64,000 nucleotides of DNA from Psychrobacter ciconiae (GCF_904846055.1 NZ_CAJGYV010000001.1:186001-250000); one strand, 5' to 3'; positions 1 to 11,143 are shown, counted from the stretch's first letter. The notes: a model not told the origin generated them from the sequence alone. Numbers and translations are program-made.

Positions 1-335
1 TGCCTATGTTGCCAGTTAAATGCGAGGTGTTATTAAGCTTTGATGTCGATTTATCAGGGCTTAGAATGATAAGTCGTTATGCACAACTGTGTTCTGCTAA
101 AGTGAGTACTTTATTGCCTAAAACGGTTTTTGCATCGAATTCTACCATCCCGCCTTATAACCAGCCGCATAAAATCACTGAACAAATAGATGGCGCTCCT
201 GTCTCTTCACTTCTAGAACCTCTACAGCCTTTTTATCAGCTATTGATCGATCATGATCTAGCACTGATGCAAGAGCATTTATGGCAGGACGCTACGGTCG
301 AGTGGAGAGAGATTAAGCTGTCGAGTGATGGTTAG
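1..335 (+). CDS. Unidentified protein, possibly 5'-truncated by the window edge
   Basis: The frame is open from the first bases of the window to a TAG stop at 333-335. An ATG at position 6 gives 109 residues, but the codon before it is also open, so this may be the C-terminal part of a longer protein. The sequence is soluble in character, with no membrane segment or signal peptide. I see no motif I can assign. It is followed by an IS3-family remnant on the other strand. The function is unknown, and the reading frame itself is only moderately supported. Confidence 0.4.
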   Translation, partial: PMLPVKCEVLLSFDVDLSGLRMISRYAQLCSAKVSTLLPKTVFASNSTIPPYNQPHKITEQIDGAPVSSLLEPLQPFYQLLIDHDLALMQEHLWQDATVEWREIKLSSDG

Positions 336-408
336 CGCAAATGATTAACGCCTAGGCTATTTAAAAATGCGGTAATCATCCCAAACTTAAGACACTTAAT
401 AAATAGAA

Positions 409-590
409 TTAAGCTGCCTGATTGAGTTTCTGTATCGGCGTAAAACCGCCATTGCCCATATTCGGGCGTTCATGATTATAATGATATAGCCAATGCTCTG
501 CCTGCTGTCGAACTTGATCTAAACTGGTAAACAGCTCTTGGTTTAGCCAATCATAACGCACCTTTTTTAGCAAGCTTTCAACTGGACTGA
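409..590 (-). pseudogene. IS3-family transposase OrfB, C-terminal remnant
   Basis: The last ~55 residues match the end of the integrase (rve) core of IS3-family OrfB proteins, probably the IS407 group: a VRYDWLN segment, a YNHERPN motif and a GGFTP motif shortly before the stop. The residues upstream of VRYDWLN do not continue the catalytic domain, and no OrfA or DDE residues are present. The element was therefore deleted or truncated on its 5' side at about 575-590. A sequence starting TGCGGTAATCATCCC at 368 could be the surviving element end, but no partner end is present to confirm it. Confidence 0.7.
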
Positions 591-648
591 ATGTCGAGCA
601 TTGGCACTTTATACCCACGCCTTACAGTATTGACACAACTGATGATAA

Positions 649-693
649 ATAAGCGCAAGCCAAGGAGAAGTTTTCACCTTGACTTGCGCTTAT
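649..693 (-). terminator. Hairpin downstream of frmA
   Basis: A 17-base inverted repeat with one mismatch (649-665 and 677-693, core AAGCGCAAGYCAAGG) lies just past the frmA stop. There is no strong T-run on either side, so it is a probable rather than certain terminator. Confidence 0.55.
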
Positions 694-725
694 TCTTAGC
701 TAAAACTATGAGTTTCCAGGATGTT

Positions 726-2236
<1,511 letters not shown>

Positions 2237-5200
2237 CTACTTTACCTGCTCCCAAAGCTTACTTAAGCGCTTTTGCGATACTGCGCCGCGCGTTTTCATG
2301 GGCTGAGCAAACAGCTGAATCCGAAACTCCTCAACCATCCAGCGGTAATCGCTGATCGCCTCAAGACTTGCCCGCCCTGCCAAGCGCTCCATGTGCTCAT
2401 CGAGCTGATAAACGCCTTCCAAATCGGCATCCAAATTGTGCTCCAAGCGCTCAAGGCGAATCTCAAGCGCCTCCAAATAGCGCGGATATTGCTGCCAGTG
2501 GCTATAATCCATCCGGTAAACAAAGTCGGCTAAATGCAAGTCCTCAAGCTGATCTTCAATATCGTCAATCGACTCACCAAATATTTCACGATCCAGCATC
2601 AATAAGCGCTGACGGATTCGCTGCCAACGGGTGTAAACAGTTTTTAGCGTTTTAATCACTTGCTGACCAACCAATAAAAACTGGCTTAATACGGCGTCAC
2701 AAGTTTTGGCAAACTCATCCGGCGTTAACGGCAATTCCTCTGCCAAATTCACCGCCACGCTATCTGCGCTTTCGGGCAAATCACTGCTGTGGTCAAATAA
2801 AATGTAATGCTCCTCCAACGCGGCATCAAGGGTTGCATCAATCACGACCGTTTTTAGCGCTTCCATATCACCAAGCGGCGCAAACGCAAGCTTAAACGCT
2901 TTGTCAATTTGACCGGTGAGCTGTTTTTTTCGAGCGCCGAGTTTTAACTTAATTAGCGTTAATACGCCAATCCGGTGCGCTTGCAAAGCAGCAGTGACAT
3001 CGGTAAATTGATGAATGCTGACCGCACTGCCCTCAGTGTCGGCAACGAGTGCAGCAAACTCTTTCACCACCACGCCAGCATGATGACGATTTTTACTAAA
3101 GGCAAAATGTTCAGGGAAGCTGTCGTGCGCCCCTTGCTGCTCATTGACCGCTTGTCGCGTCTCGCTTGCGTGGCGGATTTGCAGTGTTGGCAAATCACGC
3201 CCCTTTTCAATCAAGCGATTTTTTTCATCAACAACACAAATTTGCGGCTGCAAATATCGGTCAATCGTCGATGGGTTAAAGCTTTCAGGCGTTACCGCCA
3301 TCACGCCGCGACGATGCAGCGCTTGCGTTAATTGCTTTAACAAGCCTTGCGAGGCATTTGGATCAAGCTCATCAAAAAGACTGTCCGCAGTATCTGGAAT
3401 CGGGACGATTTGACGGCGAATGTCTTTGGGCAAAGACTTTAAAATCTGAAGCACCAACTCAAAGCGCCACCCCGGAACGCCCCAAAGCAGCTCAACGGCG
3501 TCCAATTGCGGCAAGGCCACGAGCGGAACGCGAATGCTTACGCCATCGTCATCGCTTGCTGGGTCAAACACGTAGCTGAGCGGCAATTTTAAATCGCCCA
3601 ATTGCCAAACTTCAGGAAAATCGCCCGTCGTTGGTGCTTGGCTGTTCATCACATCGTCATCAGTGAAAAACAAAAACTTGCTGTCCGTTTTTTCAACTTC
3701 GGCGCGCCAATCTTCAAAAGCTTTGCGGCTAGCGATGTTTTCAGGGATTTTTTTATCGTAAAACTGATACAGCGCTTCTTCATCAACCAATAAATCACGG
3801 CGGCGAAGTTTGTCCTCAATACGCTCAACGTGGGCAATTTTGTCCAAATTGTGCTGTAAAAACGGCGCTTGCCGACCAAAATTACCCGTCACCAAGCCAT
3901 CTCGGATAAAAATTTCGCGAGCCTCAACCAAATTAACCTGCTCATAATTGGTCAGCTGCTTACTGATAATAATCAAGCCAAACAAGCTGATTTGTGCGTA
4001 AGCTTTAACGCGACCGGTTTTTTTTGACCAATGCGGCTCAAAATAATGGTACTTAAGCAAATCGCCTGCCGCTGAAATAACCCATTCCGGCTCAATTTTG
4101 GCAACGGTTCGCATAAACACTTGCGAGGTTTCGACCATCTCAAACGCCATCACCCAAGGCGGCACTTGTTTAAACACCGTACTTGCCGGAAAGATTTTGG
4201 CTTTTTGCTGACGGGCGGCTAAATATTCGCCGCGATTTTCGGTTTTGTGGGCGATAATGGACAATAAGCCCGTTAACAGCGCTCGGTGCAAGTTGGCATA
4301 TTTGACTGCTTTCATTGCCTCCTCGTCCATGGCATCGGTCACTTTTGCCGTTTTATTGTTTTTATCGATGAGCTGCAATTCGCTCATCATTTGCTCAAGC
4401 TGGCGGTGCGTTTGTTGCCATTCGCGAAGTCTTGGGAAGCTTAAATAGTGCTTTTTGGCAAACTGCTTGCGCTGATTACCGGACAGTTTATTGCCGTCCT
4501 CATCTTTTTCAAACAGTGCTTTCCAAAGGTTTAAATAAAATAAAAAATCGGAATCGTCACCGCGAAATAGCGCGTGTTTTTGGTCAGCTTGGGTGCGCTT
4601 ATTTGCGGGTCGCTCGCGCGGGTCTTGAACGGCTAGTGCGGCAACAACAATGAGCATTTCGCGGATGCAATCAAAGTCATAGCCAGCAACGAGCATCCGC
4701 GCAAGTCTTGGGTCAATGGGCATCCGCGCCATTTGCTGACCGATTTTAGTAAGCTGAACGCTTGATTTTCGCGCGCGCGCGGCAGGCTTATCAGACAGCG
4801 CGCCAAGCTCGTTAAGCAGCTTTTGACCGTCGCTGACCAGTCGCGTGTCCGGCGGCTCGATAAAATCAAAATCATCGACTTGACCCAAGCGCAAGTTTGC
4901 CATTTGTAAAATGACCGATGCCAAATTGGTTCGTAAAATCTCAGGCTCAGTAAATTCAGGGCGACCGGAAAAGTCCTCTTCGCTATAAAGACGAATACAA
5001 ACGCCGGGCGCAACCCGACCGCAGCGACCTTTACGCTGATTTGCCGCCGCTTGGGAAATCGCTTCAATCGGCAAGCGCTGAACCCGTGAGCGGTACGAAT
5101 AGCGCGAAATCCGCGCAAATCCTAAATCAATGACGTAGCGAATCCCCGGAACGGTTAGCGCCGTTTCGGCAACGTTGGTGGCAATGACAATGCGTCTGCC

Positions 5201-6400
5201 GCGACCGGACGGCTGAAAAATCCGCTGCTGCTCTGCAAAGGTTTGTCGCGCAAATAACGGCAGCACCTCGGTATGCTTTGGACCATGACGCTCAAGCACT
5301 TCTTGAAGCTCGCGGATTTCAGCTTCGGTTGCTGCAAAAATCAAAATATCAGCTTGGTCGGGGTGACCTTTACTGTGCGCGTCGTTAAAGCACTCCTCAA
5401 CGGCAGCAACCACGGCTCGCGGCAGATTTTCTTCAAAGTCATCAAAGCTATCATCATCCGAGCTTGCCACCGGCTCATCGGTCAGCGGTCGGTAGCGAAC
5501 CTCAACCGGATAGCTGCGACCCTCAACATTAAAAATTGGCGCAGGGATTTTGCGCTTAAGCCTTGCATCATAATAGCTAAAATACTCGCTAAAGCGCGCC
5601 GTATCAAGCGTCGCTGAGGTGATAATGACCTTTAAATCAGGGCGCTTTGGCAAAATTTGCTTTAAATAGCCCATGATAAAGTCGATATTTAAGCTGCGTT
5701 CATGCGCCTCATCGATGATGATGGTGTCATATTTAGATAAAAAACGGTCATGACCCAGCTCGGCAAGCAAAATCCCATCGGTCATGAGCTTGACAATCGA
5801 GTCACTTGAGCCTTGCTCATTAAAACGAACCTTAAAGCTGACTGTATTTCCAAGCGGCTCGCCAAGCTCTTCGGCAATGCGGTTAGCAACGCTTCTTGCG
5901 GCAAGTCGGCGCGGCTGAGTATGACCGATTTGCCCTGTCACGCCGCGACCTGCCAGCATGGCAAGTTTGGGTAACTGAGTGGTTTTCCCCGAGCCGGTTT
6001 CCCCTGCCACGATAATCACTTGATGGTCAATGATGGCTTGAACCAAATCATCGGCGCGCAAACTTACGGGCAAATCCATATTTAGCTTTGCCGCTAAGTT
6101 TTCAGGAATGCTGTCTATCCGTGCTTGAACTGCCGTTTGCGAGCGCGATTGAATCCTAGCAAATTGCGATTGCTTTTTTTCAAGCTCGGCGGTCAACTTT
6201 TCGCCATTATCTGGATTTTTGCGAATTTGCTGCGACAGTTTGCTGATATCGCGCTCAAGTCTTGAGAGATAATGCCTGTCTTTAGCAAGCACAAGCGTAT
6301 TCACAAGCTCGTTAGTTAGCTTGCCTTGTTGATTTATATGTTGTTGGTGAGCTGTCAAAGTGTCAGTTTTGCTTGGCTTTGGGCTAGAAATATCAGTCAT
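2237..6400 (-). CDS. hrpA: ATP-dependent RNA helicase HrpA (DEAH box)
   Basis: This is a large DEAH-box RNA helicase of 1387 residues. E. coli HrpA is about 1300 residues and acts on mRNA and in rescuing stalled ribosomes. Visible motifs are Walker A GETGSGKT at 133-140, the DEAH box at 230-233, SAT at 262-264 and the QRKGRCGR arginine-finger motif VI. A winged-helix/HA2 region follows, then the long C-terminal extension (DUF3418 type) that separates HrpA from the shorter HrpB. The N-terminus carries about 90 charged, coiled-coil-prone residues before the helicase core. The gene is monocistronic in this window. No strong Shine-Dalgarno sequence precedes the ATG. Confidence 0.96.
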   Translation of the reverse strand: MTDISSPKPSKTDTLTAHQQHINQQGKLTNELVNTLVLAKDRHYLSRLERDISKLSQQIRKNPDNGEKLTAELEKKQSQFARIQSRSQTAVQARIDSIPENLAAKLNMDLPVSLRADDLVQAIIDHQVIIVAGETGSGKTTQLPKLAMLAGRGVTGQIGHTQPRRLAARSVANRIAEELGEPLGNTVSFKVRFNEQGSSDSIVKLMTDGILLAELGHDRFLSKYDTIIIDEAHERSLNIDFIMGYLKQILPKRPDLKVIITSATLDTARFSEYFSYYDARLKRKIPAPIFNVEGRSYPVEVRYRPLTDEPVASSDDDSFDDFEENLPRAVVAAVEECFNDAHSKGHPDQADILIFAATEAEIRELQEVLERHGPKHTEVLPLFARQTFAEQQRIFQPSGRGRRIVIATNVAETALTVPGIRYVIDLGFARISRYSYRSRVQRLPIEAISQAAANQRKGRCGRVAPGVCIRLYSEEDFSGRPEFTEPEILRTNLASVILQMANLRLGQVDDFDFIEPPDTRLVSDGQKLLNELGALSDKPAARARKSSVQLTKIGQQMARMPIDPRLARMLVAGYDFDCIREMLIVVAALAVQDPRERPANKRTQADQKHALFRGDDSDFLFYLNLWKALFEKDEDGNKLSGNQRKQFAKKHYLSFPRLREWQQTHRQLEQMMSELQLIDKNNKTAKVTDAMDEEAMKAVKYANLHRALLTGLLSIIAHKTENRGEYLAARQQKAKIFPASTVFKQVPPWVMAFEMVETSQVFMRTVAKIEPEWVISAAGDLLKYHYFEPHWSKKTGRVKAYAQISLFGLIIISKQLTNYEQVNLVEAREIFIRDGLVTGNFGRQAPFLQHNLDKIAHVERIEDKLRRRDLLVDEEALYQFYDKKIPENIASRKAFEDWRAEVEKTDSKFLFFTDDDVMNSQAPTTGDFPEVWQLGDLKLPLSYVFDPASDDDGVSIRVPLVALPQLDAVELLWGVPGWRFELVLQILKSLPKDIRRQIVPIPDTADSLFDELDPNASQGLLKQLTQALHRRGVMAVTPESFNPSTIDRYLQPQICVVDEKNRLIEKGRDLPTLQIRHASETRQAVNEQQGAHDSFPEHFAFSKNRHHAGVVVKEFAALVADTEGSAVSIHQFTDVTAALQAHRIGVLTLIKLKLGARKKQLTGQIDKAFKLAFAPLGDMEALKTVVIDATLDAALEEHYILFDHSSDLPESADSVAVNLAEELPLTPDEFAKTCDAVLSQFLLVGQQVIKTLKTVYTRWQRIRQRLLMLDREIFGESIDDIEDQLEDLHLADFVYRMDYSHWQQYPRYLEALEIRLERLEHNLDADLEGVYQLDEHMERLAGRASLEAISDYRWMVEEFRIQLFAQPMKTRGAVSQKRLSKLWEQVK

Positions 6401-6667
6401 ATTTACTTAGGCTATTTTTATTAAAGAGTGTCTAAATTATGGGGGCAAAAGCACTTGGATTCAAGCAAGACAGTCAATTGCCAATAGTCATTTACGCTCT
6501 CAAAAGCGTTAGGTTGGCGCAAATAAAACGGCTTTTACATTGCCTATACGTCGCTAAGCCCTTAAACTGGTTATTTTTTCTATAATTTTGCTCGCAACAT
6601 CACACAAAATCAGTAGCTTGCCGCGACTAAAATACATTGCTCCAAATTGCTAACAAGGGTTGTCACT
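6401..6667 (+). promoter_or_regulatory. Divergent intergenic region with a -10 box for the PAP2 gene
   Basis: A consensus TATAAT lies at 6581-6586, about 80 bases before the PAP2 start, without a good -35 hexamer at the right distance. The rest is unremarkable and should also hold the hrpA promoter on the other strand. Confidence 0.4.
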
Positions 6668-7663
6668 ATGATGTCATATGTTCAGGAAAATCAGCAACTG
6701 TTCGCCCTAGGGCTTCTGCTTTTTCTGACGCTTGCGGTGCTGCTTTTTTTGCAGTTTTTAGCGCTTTGTTATGGTCAGCAGCTTGCTACCCAAATCATCC
6801 GCGGTTGGGTGATGGCTAAGCGCTACCTAAGCCAAAACCAAGTGATGATTTTGTTTCAAAGTAGCCACCCAAAGCTTTTTGCTACTCTCGCGCGGCGCTT
6901 TGATTTGCGGCATTTTGGCGGCTTGTCCTTGACTATCTTAACTGCCATGATGGTTTATATTTTGGCGCTATTTATCGGGCTTGTCGAAGATGTCGCTATG
7001 CTCAAGCCCATTGTCGAGACTGATTATTTTATCTCAGGACAAATGAGCCTGCTTCGCAACTCGCCGATTATTGGCTTTTTTATTCACATCACAAGCTTTG
7101 CCTCGACACCGATGACGGTGCTTGTGATGCTCCTTACCATAGCGATTTGTTTGGTGTTACGGCAGCCTTTTGCTCTTTTGGGACTTTTTATTGCGACCGT
7201 TGGCAGTGCGGCGTTTACCTTTTTAAGCAAAATGCTGTTTCAGCGTGAGCGCCCCGCCGACATTTTGCTTTTTGAGCACACGCACTCGTTTCCAAGCGGT
7301 CATGCGACGATTACCCTTGCGTTATATGGGTTTATCACCTATCTTTTGATGCGCTTTAGCCAGAATTATGTTCATAAAATCCGCATTTTTGTGATGGCAA
7401 CGTTTTTTATGGTGCTCATTGGATTGAGCCGGATTGTTCTCAACGAGCATTATCTAAGCGATGTGTTGGGCGGCTATTTGGTTGGCGGGCTTTGGCTAAC
7501 CTTTGCCATCAGCGTGACCGAATGGCTGAGCGCGAAAGGTAAAATTGATTGGCAGGTTGAATGGTCAGCCAATCATATTTATTTGGTTTGGTTAAGCGGC
7601 GTTGCAATTTTTATTAGCACGATACTTTATGCCACCTTTTTTCAGTTTCCGTTGTTGTCTTAA
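6668..7663 (+). CDS. PAP2-superfamily membrane phosphatase
   Basis: This is an inner-membrane protein of about 331 residues with several hydrophobic segments. It carries the three-part PAP2 phosphatase signature: KMLFQRERP (the KX6RP element), SFPSGHAT (PSGH) and SRIVLNEHYLSD (SRX5HX3D with the catalytic histidine). Family members dephosphorylate phosphatidic acid, phosphatidylglycerophosphate or undecaprenyl pyrophosphate on the periplasmic side. Which of these applies cannot be read from the sequence. I prefer the ATG at 6668 because AAGGG lies 7 bases upstream. A TTG start at 6647 is possible but lacks a ribosome site. It is a single gene with no operon partners. Confidence 0.85.
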   Translation: MMSYVQENQQLFALGLLLFLTLAVLLFLQFLALCYGQQLATQIIRGWVMAKRYLSQNQVMILFQSSHPKLFATLARRFDLRHFGGLSLTILTAMMVYILALFIGLVEDVAMLKPIVETDYFISGQMSLLRNSPIIGFFIHITSFASTPMTVLVMLLTIAICLVLRQPFALLGLFIATVGSAAFTFLSKMLFQRERPADILLFEHTHSFPSGHATITLALYGFITYLLMRFSQNYVHKIRIFVMATFFMVLIGLSRIVLNEHYLSDVLGGYLVGGLWLTFAISVTEWLSAKGKIDWQVEWSANHIYLVWLSGVAIFISTILYATFFQFPLLS

Positions 7664-7699
7664 TTTATAGTGAGCTAGTTTAAAATTTTGGTAAATCTA

Positions 7700-7870
7700 T
7701 AACCCGTTCTGAAAAACCTACCTAAACCTACTTATACAGATTTAGCGTTTTCTTCCTGCTTCACAGGCAACAACCTGAGTGATAACACTCAGGACTTACA
7801 TCGCCTCGACAGGCAATCACGGTAGAACTTACCGCTTCATTGACCCATCACTGATGGGTCAAAACTTTAT
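7700..7870 (-). ncRNA. Candidate omegaRNA (TnpB guide RNA scaffold)
   Basis: Five hairpins lie in a row from the 3' end of tnpB towards the element end: 7842-7860 (9-bp arms, overlapping the tnpB stop), 7820-7834 (CGGTA/TACCG), 7803-7814 (GCCT/AGGC), 7774-7793 (8-bp perfect arms CCTGAGTG/CACTCAGG, loop ATAA) and 7755-7767 (CCTG/CAGG). Known omegaRNAs of IS200/IS605 and IS607 elements start inside or just after tnpB, are highly structured and end with a guide copied from the flanking DNA. Position, strand and structure fit. The exact 3' border and the guide depend on the true element end. Confidence 0.55.
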
Positions 7871-9002
7871 CCGCATGACGCAAAATATTGATACTGGCAT
7901 TGATATCACGGTCATTGGTTTGTAAGCAATTCGGACAATCCCAAACGCGAACTGACAATGCTAAATCCTCTTTAGCTAAAACATGATTGCAGTTTGAGCA
8001 GGTTTTAGAGGATGGAAACCATCTATTCAACGCTTTCACCGTTTTGCCTTTATCATTGGCTTTATAGACAAGCTGACGCTTAAATTCATAAAACCCTAAA
8101 TCACTAATGGCTCGACTTAGTTTGCGGTTTTTCATCATGCCTTTGGTATTTAGATTCTCAATCGCCAAAACGTCAAATTCAGTGACTAAAGCGGTGGTCA
8201 GCTTATGAAGCGCATCTTGACGAATACAGCGTATTTTATAGTGAAGCCGTGACAGCTTGGTTTTCGCTTTATCACGATTTTTACTGCCTTTTTGCTTTCG
8301 GCTCAGTGCCTTATTTAAACGCCGAAGCTTTTTTAAATAACGCTTTAAGGGTTTTGGGGATTTGATTTTGGTGCCATCGGATAGGGTCAATAAATCGGTA
8401 ATTCCCAAATCAATGCCAACGCTTTTGCCTGTTCTTTTGCTAAGTTTTGGCGTATCTATTAATTGAACGGCAATACTTGCAAACCACTTGCCGCCGCGAC
8501 TAAATATCTTAGCTGACAGTATCTTGCCATCAAAGCGTAATGACTCGCGCATCTTAACCCAACCTAAATTGGGGATTCTGATATTTTTATCTTTAATAGC
8601 AAACTGGTCATTTGAGAGGCTAAATCGGTCATTCACGCCCTTTTTACGAAACTTTGGGTATTTAGACTCGCCTCTAAAAAATCTTTTATAAGCATCACCC
8701 AACTGCATAATGGCAAGCTGTGGGGCGCATTTAGTCACCTCAAGCATAAAAGGATACTGATCGCGCTTAATGGCGTTAAGCTTTCGGCGTAGTTTGCCTT
8801 GTGAGGGGTTGTTCAGTTTATCCTTGTCAATATCAACCCCTAAAGCCTTGCATCGGTCACGATACGCTTTATCCTCTTGGTACTGGCTTTGCCACTGACT
8901 AAGCGCCCAATTATAAGCAAGCCGCGCCACACCGCAAGCACGAGCAAAGTAGGTGGCTTGATTATCATTAGGACTTAGTTCAATGACATGACCACGAATC
9001 AC
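7848..9002 (-). CDS. tnpB: TnpB RNA-guided nuclease of IS607 element
   Basis: A 384-residue TnpB, the compact ancestor of Cas12, that cuts DNA guided by an omegaRNA and helps the element persist. The split RuvC active site is complete: D198 in VGIDLG, E282 in LAIENLN, and the third aspartate in NDRDINAS (364-366). The zinc ribbon between RuvC-II and RuvC-III has C335, C338, C356 and C359. The basic N-terminal helix-turn-helix region is present. The ATG at 9000-9002 overlaps the end of the recombinase gene, suggesting translational coupling. No inactivating change is visible. Confidence 0.92.
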   Translation of the reverse strand: MIRGHVIELSPNDNQATYFARACGVARLAYNWALSQWQSQYQEDKAYRDRCKALGVDIDKDKLNNPSQGKLRRKLNAIKRDQYPFMLEVTKCAPQLAIMQLGDAYKRFFRGESKYPKFRKKGVNDRFSLSNDQFAIKDKNIRIPNLGWVKMRESLRFDGKILSAKIFSRGGKWFASIAVQLIDTPKLSKRTGKSVGIDLGITDLLTLSDGTKIKSPKPLKRYLKKLRRLNKALSRKQKGSKNRDKAKTKLSRLHYKIRCIRQDALHKLTTALVTEFDVLAIENLNTKGMMKNRKLSRAISDLGFYEFKRQLVYKANDKGKTVKALNRWFPSSKTCSNCNHVLAKEDLALSVRVWDCPNCLQTNDRDINASINILRHADKVLTHQ

Positions 9003-9613
9003 GATAAAACATCCTTAGCCGCTTCCATCAATTTTTTATTTTTTTTACTTCTTGAACCATAAAGTCTTGCAGAAAAAACAGTAATAATCTCAAGAACGTC
9101 TTGAGCCAGTTCTTCTTCAAATGACAGATTTTCACCTTGATTGATGATAACGACTTCAACCTGACGCGCCTCACAAAGCGCAAAAATAAGCTCAGCACCA
9201 AAACGTAATAGCCTGTCTTTGTGGGTCAGCACCAGTCTATCTATGTTGTTGTCAAGAATGCCATCAAGAAGCCGCTTTAAGCCTTTTTTATGGTAGTTCA
9301 TGCCACTGCCTAAATCGCTGATCACTTCAAAACACCAACCTTGTTTGGCGCAATACAGTTCAAGAAGCTGAACTTGACGCTGTAAATCTGCTTTTTGGTC
9401 ATGACTTGACACGCGAGCATAAGCGATGGTCTTCCTGTTTTTGGTATCCATACCATGTAGCAAGTTTGGATTAATCGTAGTTATGTCATACCTACGATGA
9501 CCTTTTGCGGTTCTTTGAGCAACAAGCACACCAGTTTCATCCCATCGTCTTAAGGTTGAAATTGATACGCCTAGCTGGTCAGCAGCTTCTTTTATACTTA
9601 ATAATCTATTCAT
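8999..9613 (-). CDS. tnpA: IS607-family serine recombinase (TnpA)
   Basis: A 204-residue transposase that inserts and excises the element by serine recombination. Residues 1-45 form a MerR-like helix-turn-helix with the usual ISTLRRWDETG recognition segment. The resolvase catalytic domain follows, with YARVSS at 65-70 (nucleophile probably S69) and the downstream DRLLRFG motif. IS607 recombinases put the DNA-binding domain at the N-terminus, as here. It is the first gene of the element. No strong Shine-Dalgarno sequence is seen before the ATG. Confidence 0.92.
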   Translation of the reverse strand: MNRLLSIKEAADQLGVSISTLRRWDETGVLVAQRTAKGHRRYDITTINPNLLHGMDTKNRKTIAYARVSSHDQKADLQRQVQLLELYCAKQGWCFEVISDLGSGMNYHKKGLKRLLDGILDNNIDRLVLTHKDRLLRFGAELIFALCEARQVEVVIINQGENLSFEEELAQDVLEIITVFSARLYGSRSKKNKKLMEAAKDVLS

Positions 9614-9700
9614 AATGGGTAATTATAAAAAGATTTAAATAGTTTTAAAGTAGCTGTTTGTAACCCCTCTTAAACTAGCTTTAACCACTTAAAACCGCTA

Positions 9701-11095
9701 TCACCCCGCCTTTTTATACTGACTTTTTCCTGCAACAATCGTTTCGCTCACCACGCGATCATCGCCCATCGTCATGAGCACAAACAGCTGCTCATCTAAA
9801 ATGTCCGATTGCGACATTCTGCGCTCAAGAAGTGGCGTGGCGGCTAGGTCGAGCACCACAAAGTCCGCCTCTTTTTTGGGAACAAAGTTGCCGATTTTGT
9901 CATCAAGCACTAAAGATTGCGCGTTGCCAAGGGTGATTTGGTACAAGCCTTGATGCGCCGAGAGCGGATTGTTTTGTAGCTGCTGAACTTTGTAAGCTTC
10001 GCCAAGCGTTGTCAGCATCGAGAGGCTCGTTCCTGCGCCAACGTCGGTGGCGATACTCACGCCGGTGTAGCCAAGCGTTTTTTTCAAATCAAACAAGCCG
10101 CTTCCCAAAAACAGGTTGGACGTTGGGCAGTGAGCAATTTGCGTTTCGGTGTCGCGAAGGCGCTCGTATTCCGATTTTTCAAGATAAATGCCGTGGGCAA
10201 GCGTGGTGTAGCGCCCCAAAAGTCCCATCGATTCATAAACGTCCAAATAGCCTTTGTGTTCAGGGTACAGCTTTTTGACAAAGGCAATCTCGTCGCGGTT
10301 TTCTGCCACGTGAGTTTGCATGTAAACGCGGTCGGTCGCCGCATACAGCTCGCCTGCCAGTTGCAGCTGTTTTGGCGTTGAGGTGATGGCAAATCGCGGG
10401 GTGATGGCGACGTGCTGACGACCTTTTTCATGCCATTTGGCAATGATGTCTTGGGTGTCTCGGATGCCCTGTTCGGTTGGCACGCAAAGGTTTTCCGGCG
10501 CGTTTTGATCCATGAGGACGTTGCCGGTAATCATTCGGGTGTTGAGCCGCAAGCTTTCTTCAAAAAACGCCTCGACCGACTCAGGATGACTGGTCGAAAA
10601 TACCAACGCCGAGGTCGTACCGTGAGCCAAGAGCTGATTTAAGAAAAATTTGGACGTGTCATGGGCAACTTTTGGGTCGCCAAAGCCCGCTTCGGTGACA
10701 AAGGTGTAATTGTTAAGCCAATCAAGCAGCTGCTCGCCAAACGCTGCCATCATGTCAATCTGCGGATAGTGAACGTGAGTGTCAATAAAGCCTGGCATGA
10801 TAAGTTTGTCTTGATAATCATGAATGACGGCAGGCGCTTTGCCTTCAATATCGCCATCAATAGCGGCAAACTTTTTCATCATGTCATCGCGCTTGCCATA
10901 ATCGACTACCAAGCCGCTGTCATCATCAACAACTAGCGCGCCATCCTCAATATATTCAGGATAAATGCTCACGCCTTTGACCACAGGCATCAGCTCAATA
11001 TCGCGATTGATGGCACTTGGGACGGCGGCGCGGGCAGCTAAGTCATCTTCGGTTAAGTAGTGCAAAAGTCTGGCTTGATAAATATGCAAAGTCAT
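9701..11095 (-). CDS. guaD: Guanine deaminase
   Basis: A cytosolic zinc amidohydrolase that converts guanine to xanthine and ammonia, feeding xanthine dehydrogenase. The 464 residues begin with a small beta domain. The metal-binding HxH follows (H107, H109, in PGFIDTHVHYPQ), then THVAEN, LAHGIYL and HCPTSNLFLGSG motifs in the order seen in guanine deaminases. The ATG at 11095 has AGGAG eight bases upstream. It is the last gene of the xdhA-xdhB-xdhC-guaD operon, 48 bases after xdhC. The IS607 end lies just downstream, so insertion occurred behind the operon without breaking it. Confidence 0.95.
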   Translation of the reverse strand: MTLHIYQARLLHYLTEDDLAARAAVPSAINRDIELMPVVKGVSIYPEYIEDGALVVDDDSGLVVDYGKRDDMMKKFAAIDGDIEGKAPAVIHDYQDKLIMPGFIDTHVHYPQIDMMAAFGEQLLDWLNNYTFVTEAGFGDPKVAHDTSKFFLNQLLAHGTTSALVFSTSHPESVEAFFEESLRLNTRMITGNVLMDQNAPENLCVPTEQGIRDTQDIIAKWHEKGRQHVAITPRFAITSTPKQLQLAGELYAATDRVYMQTHVAENRDEIAFVKKLYPEHKGYLDVYESMGLLGRYTTLAHGIYLEKSEYERLRDTETQIAHCPTSNLFLGSGLFDLKKTLGYTGVSIATDVGAGTSLSMLTTLGEAYKVQQLQNNPLSAHQGLYQITLGNAQSLVLDDKIGNFVPKKEADFVVLDLAATPLLERRMSQSDILDEQLFVLMTMGDDRVVSETIVAGKSQYKKAG

Positions 11096-11143
11096 TGCTG
11101 GCTCCTTTAATTTTTTATTACCATTTTTTTATTATCGGTAAAG

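Larger units (their letters stand above)
7673..9680 (-). mobile_element. IS607-type insertion sequence (serine recombinase + TnpB)
   Basis: The element contains a MerR-HTH serine recombinase gene overlapping a tnpB gene by 4 bases, the standard IS607 arrangement. An 11-bp inverted repeat (AGCTAGTTTAA at 7673-7683, complement at 9670-9680) brackets the two genes and is my best marker for the ends. IS607 elements usually lack conserved terminal repeats and make no target duplication, so the exact borders are inferred. Both genes are open and full length, so the copy may be active. Confidence 0.75.

Noticed and set aside
368..410. Full IS3 element end with target duplication
   Set aside because: A plausible TG-starting end is seen but there is no second end or duplication to support it.
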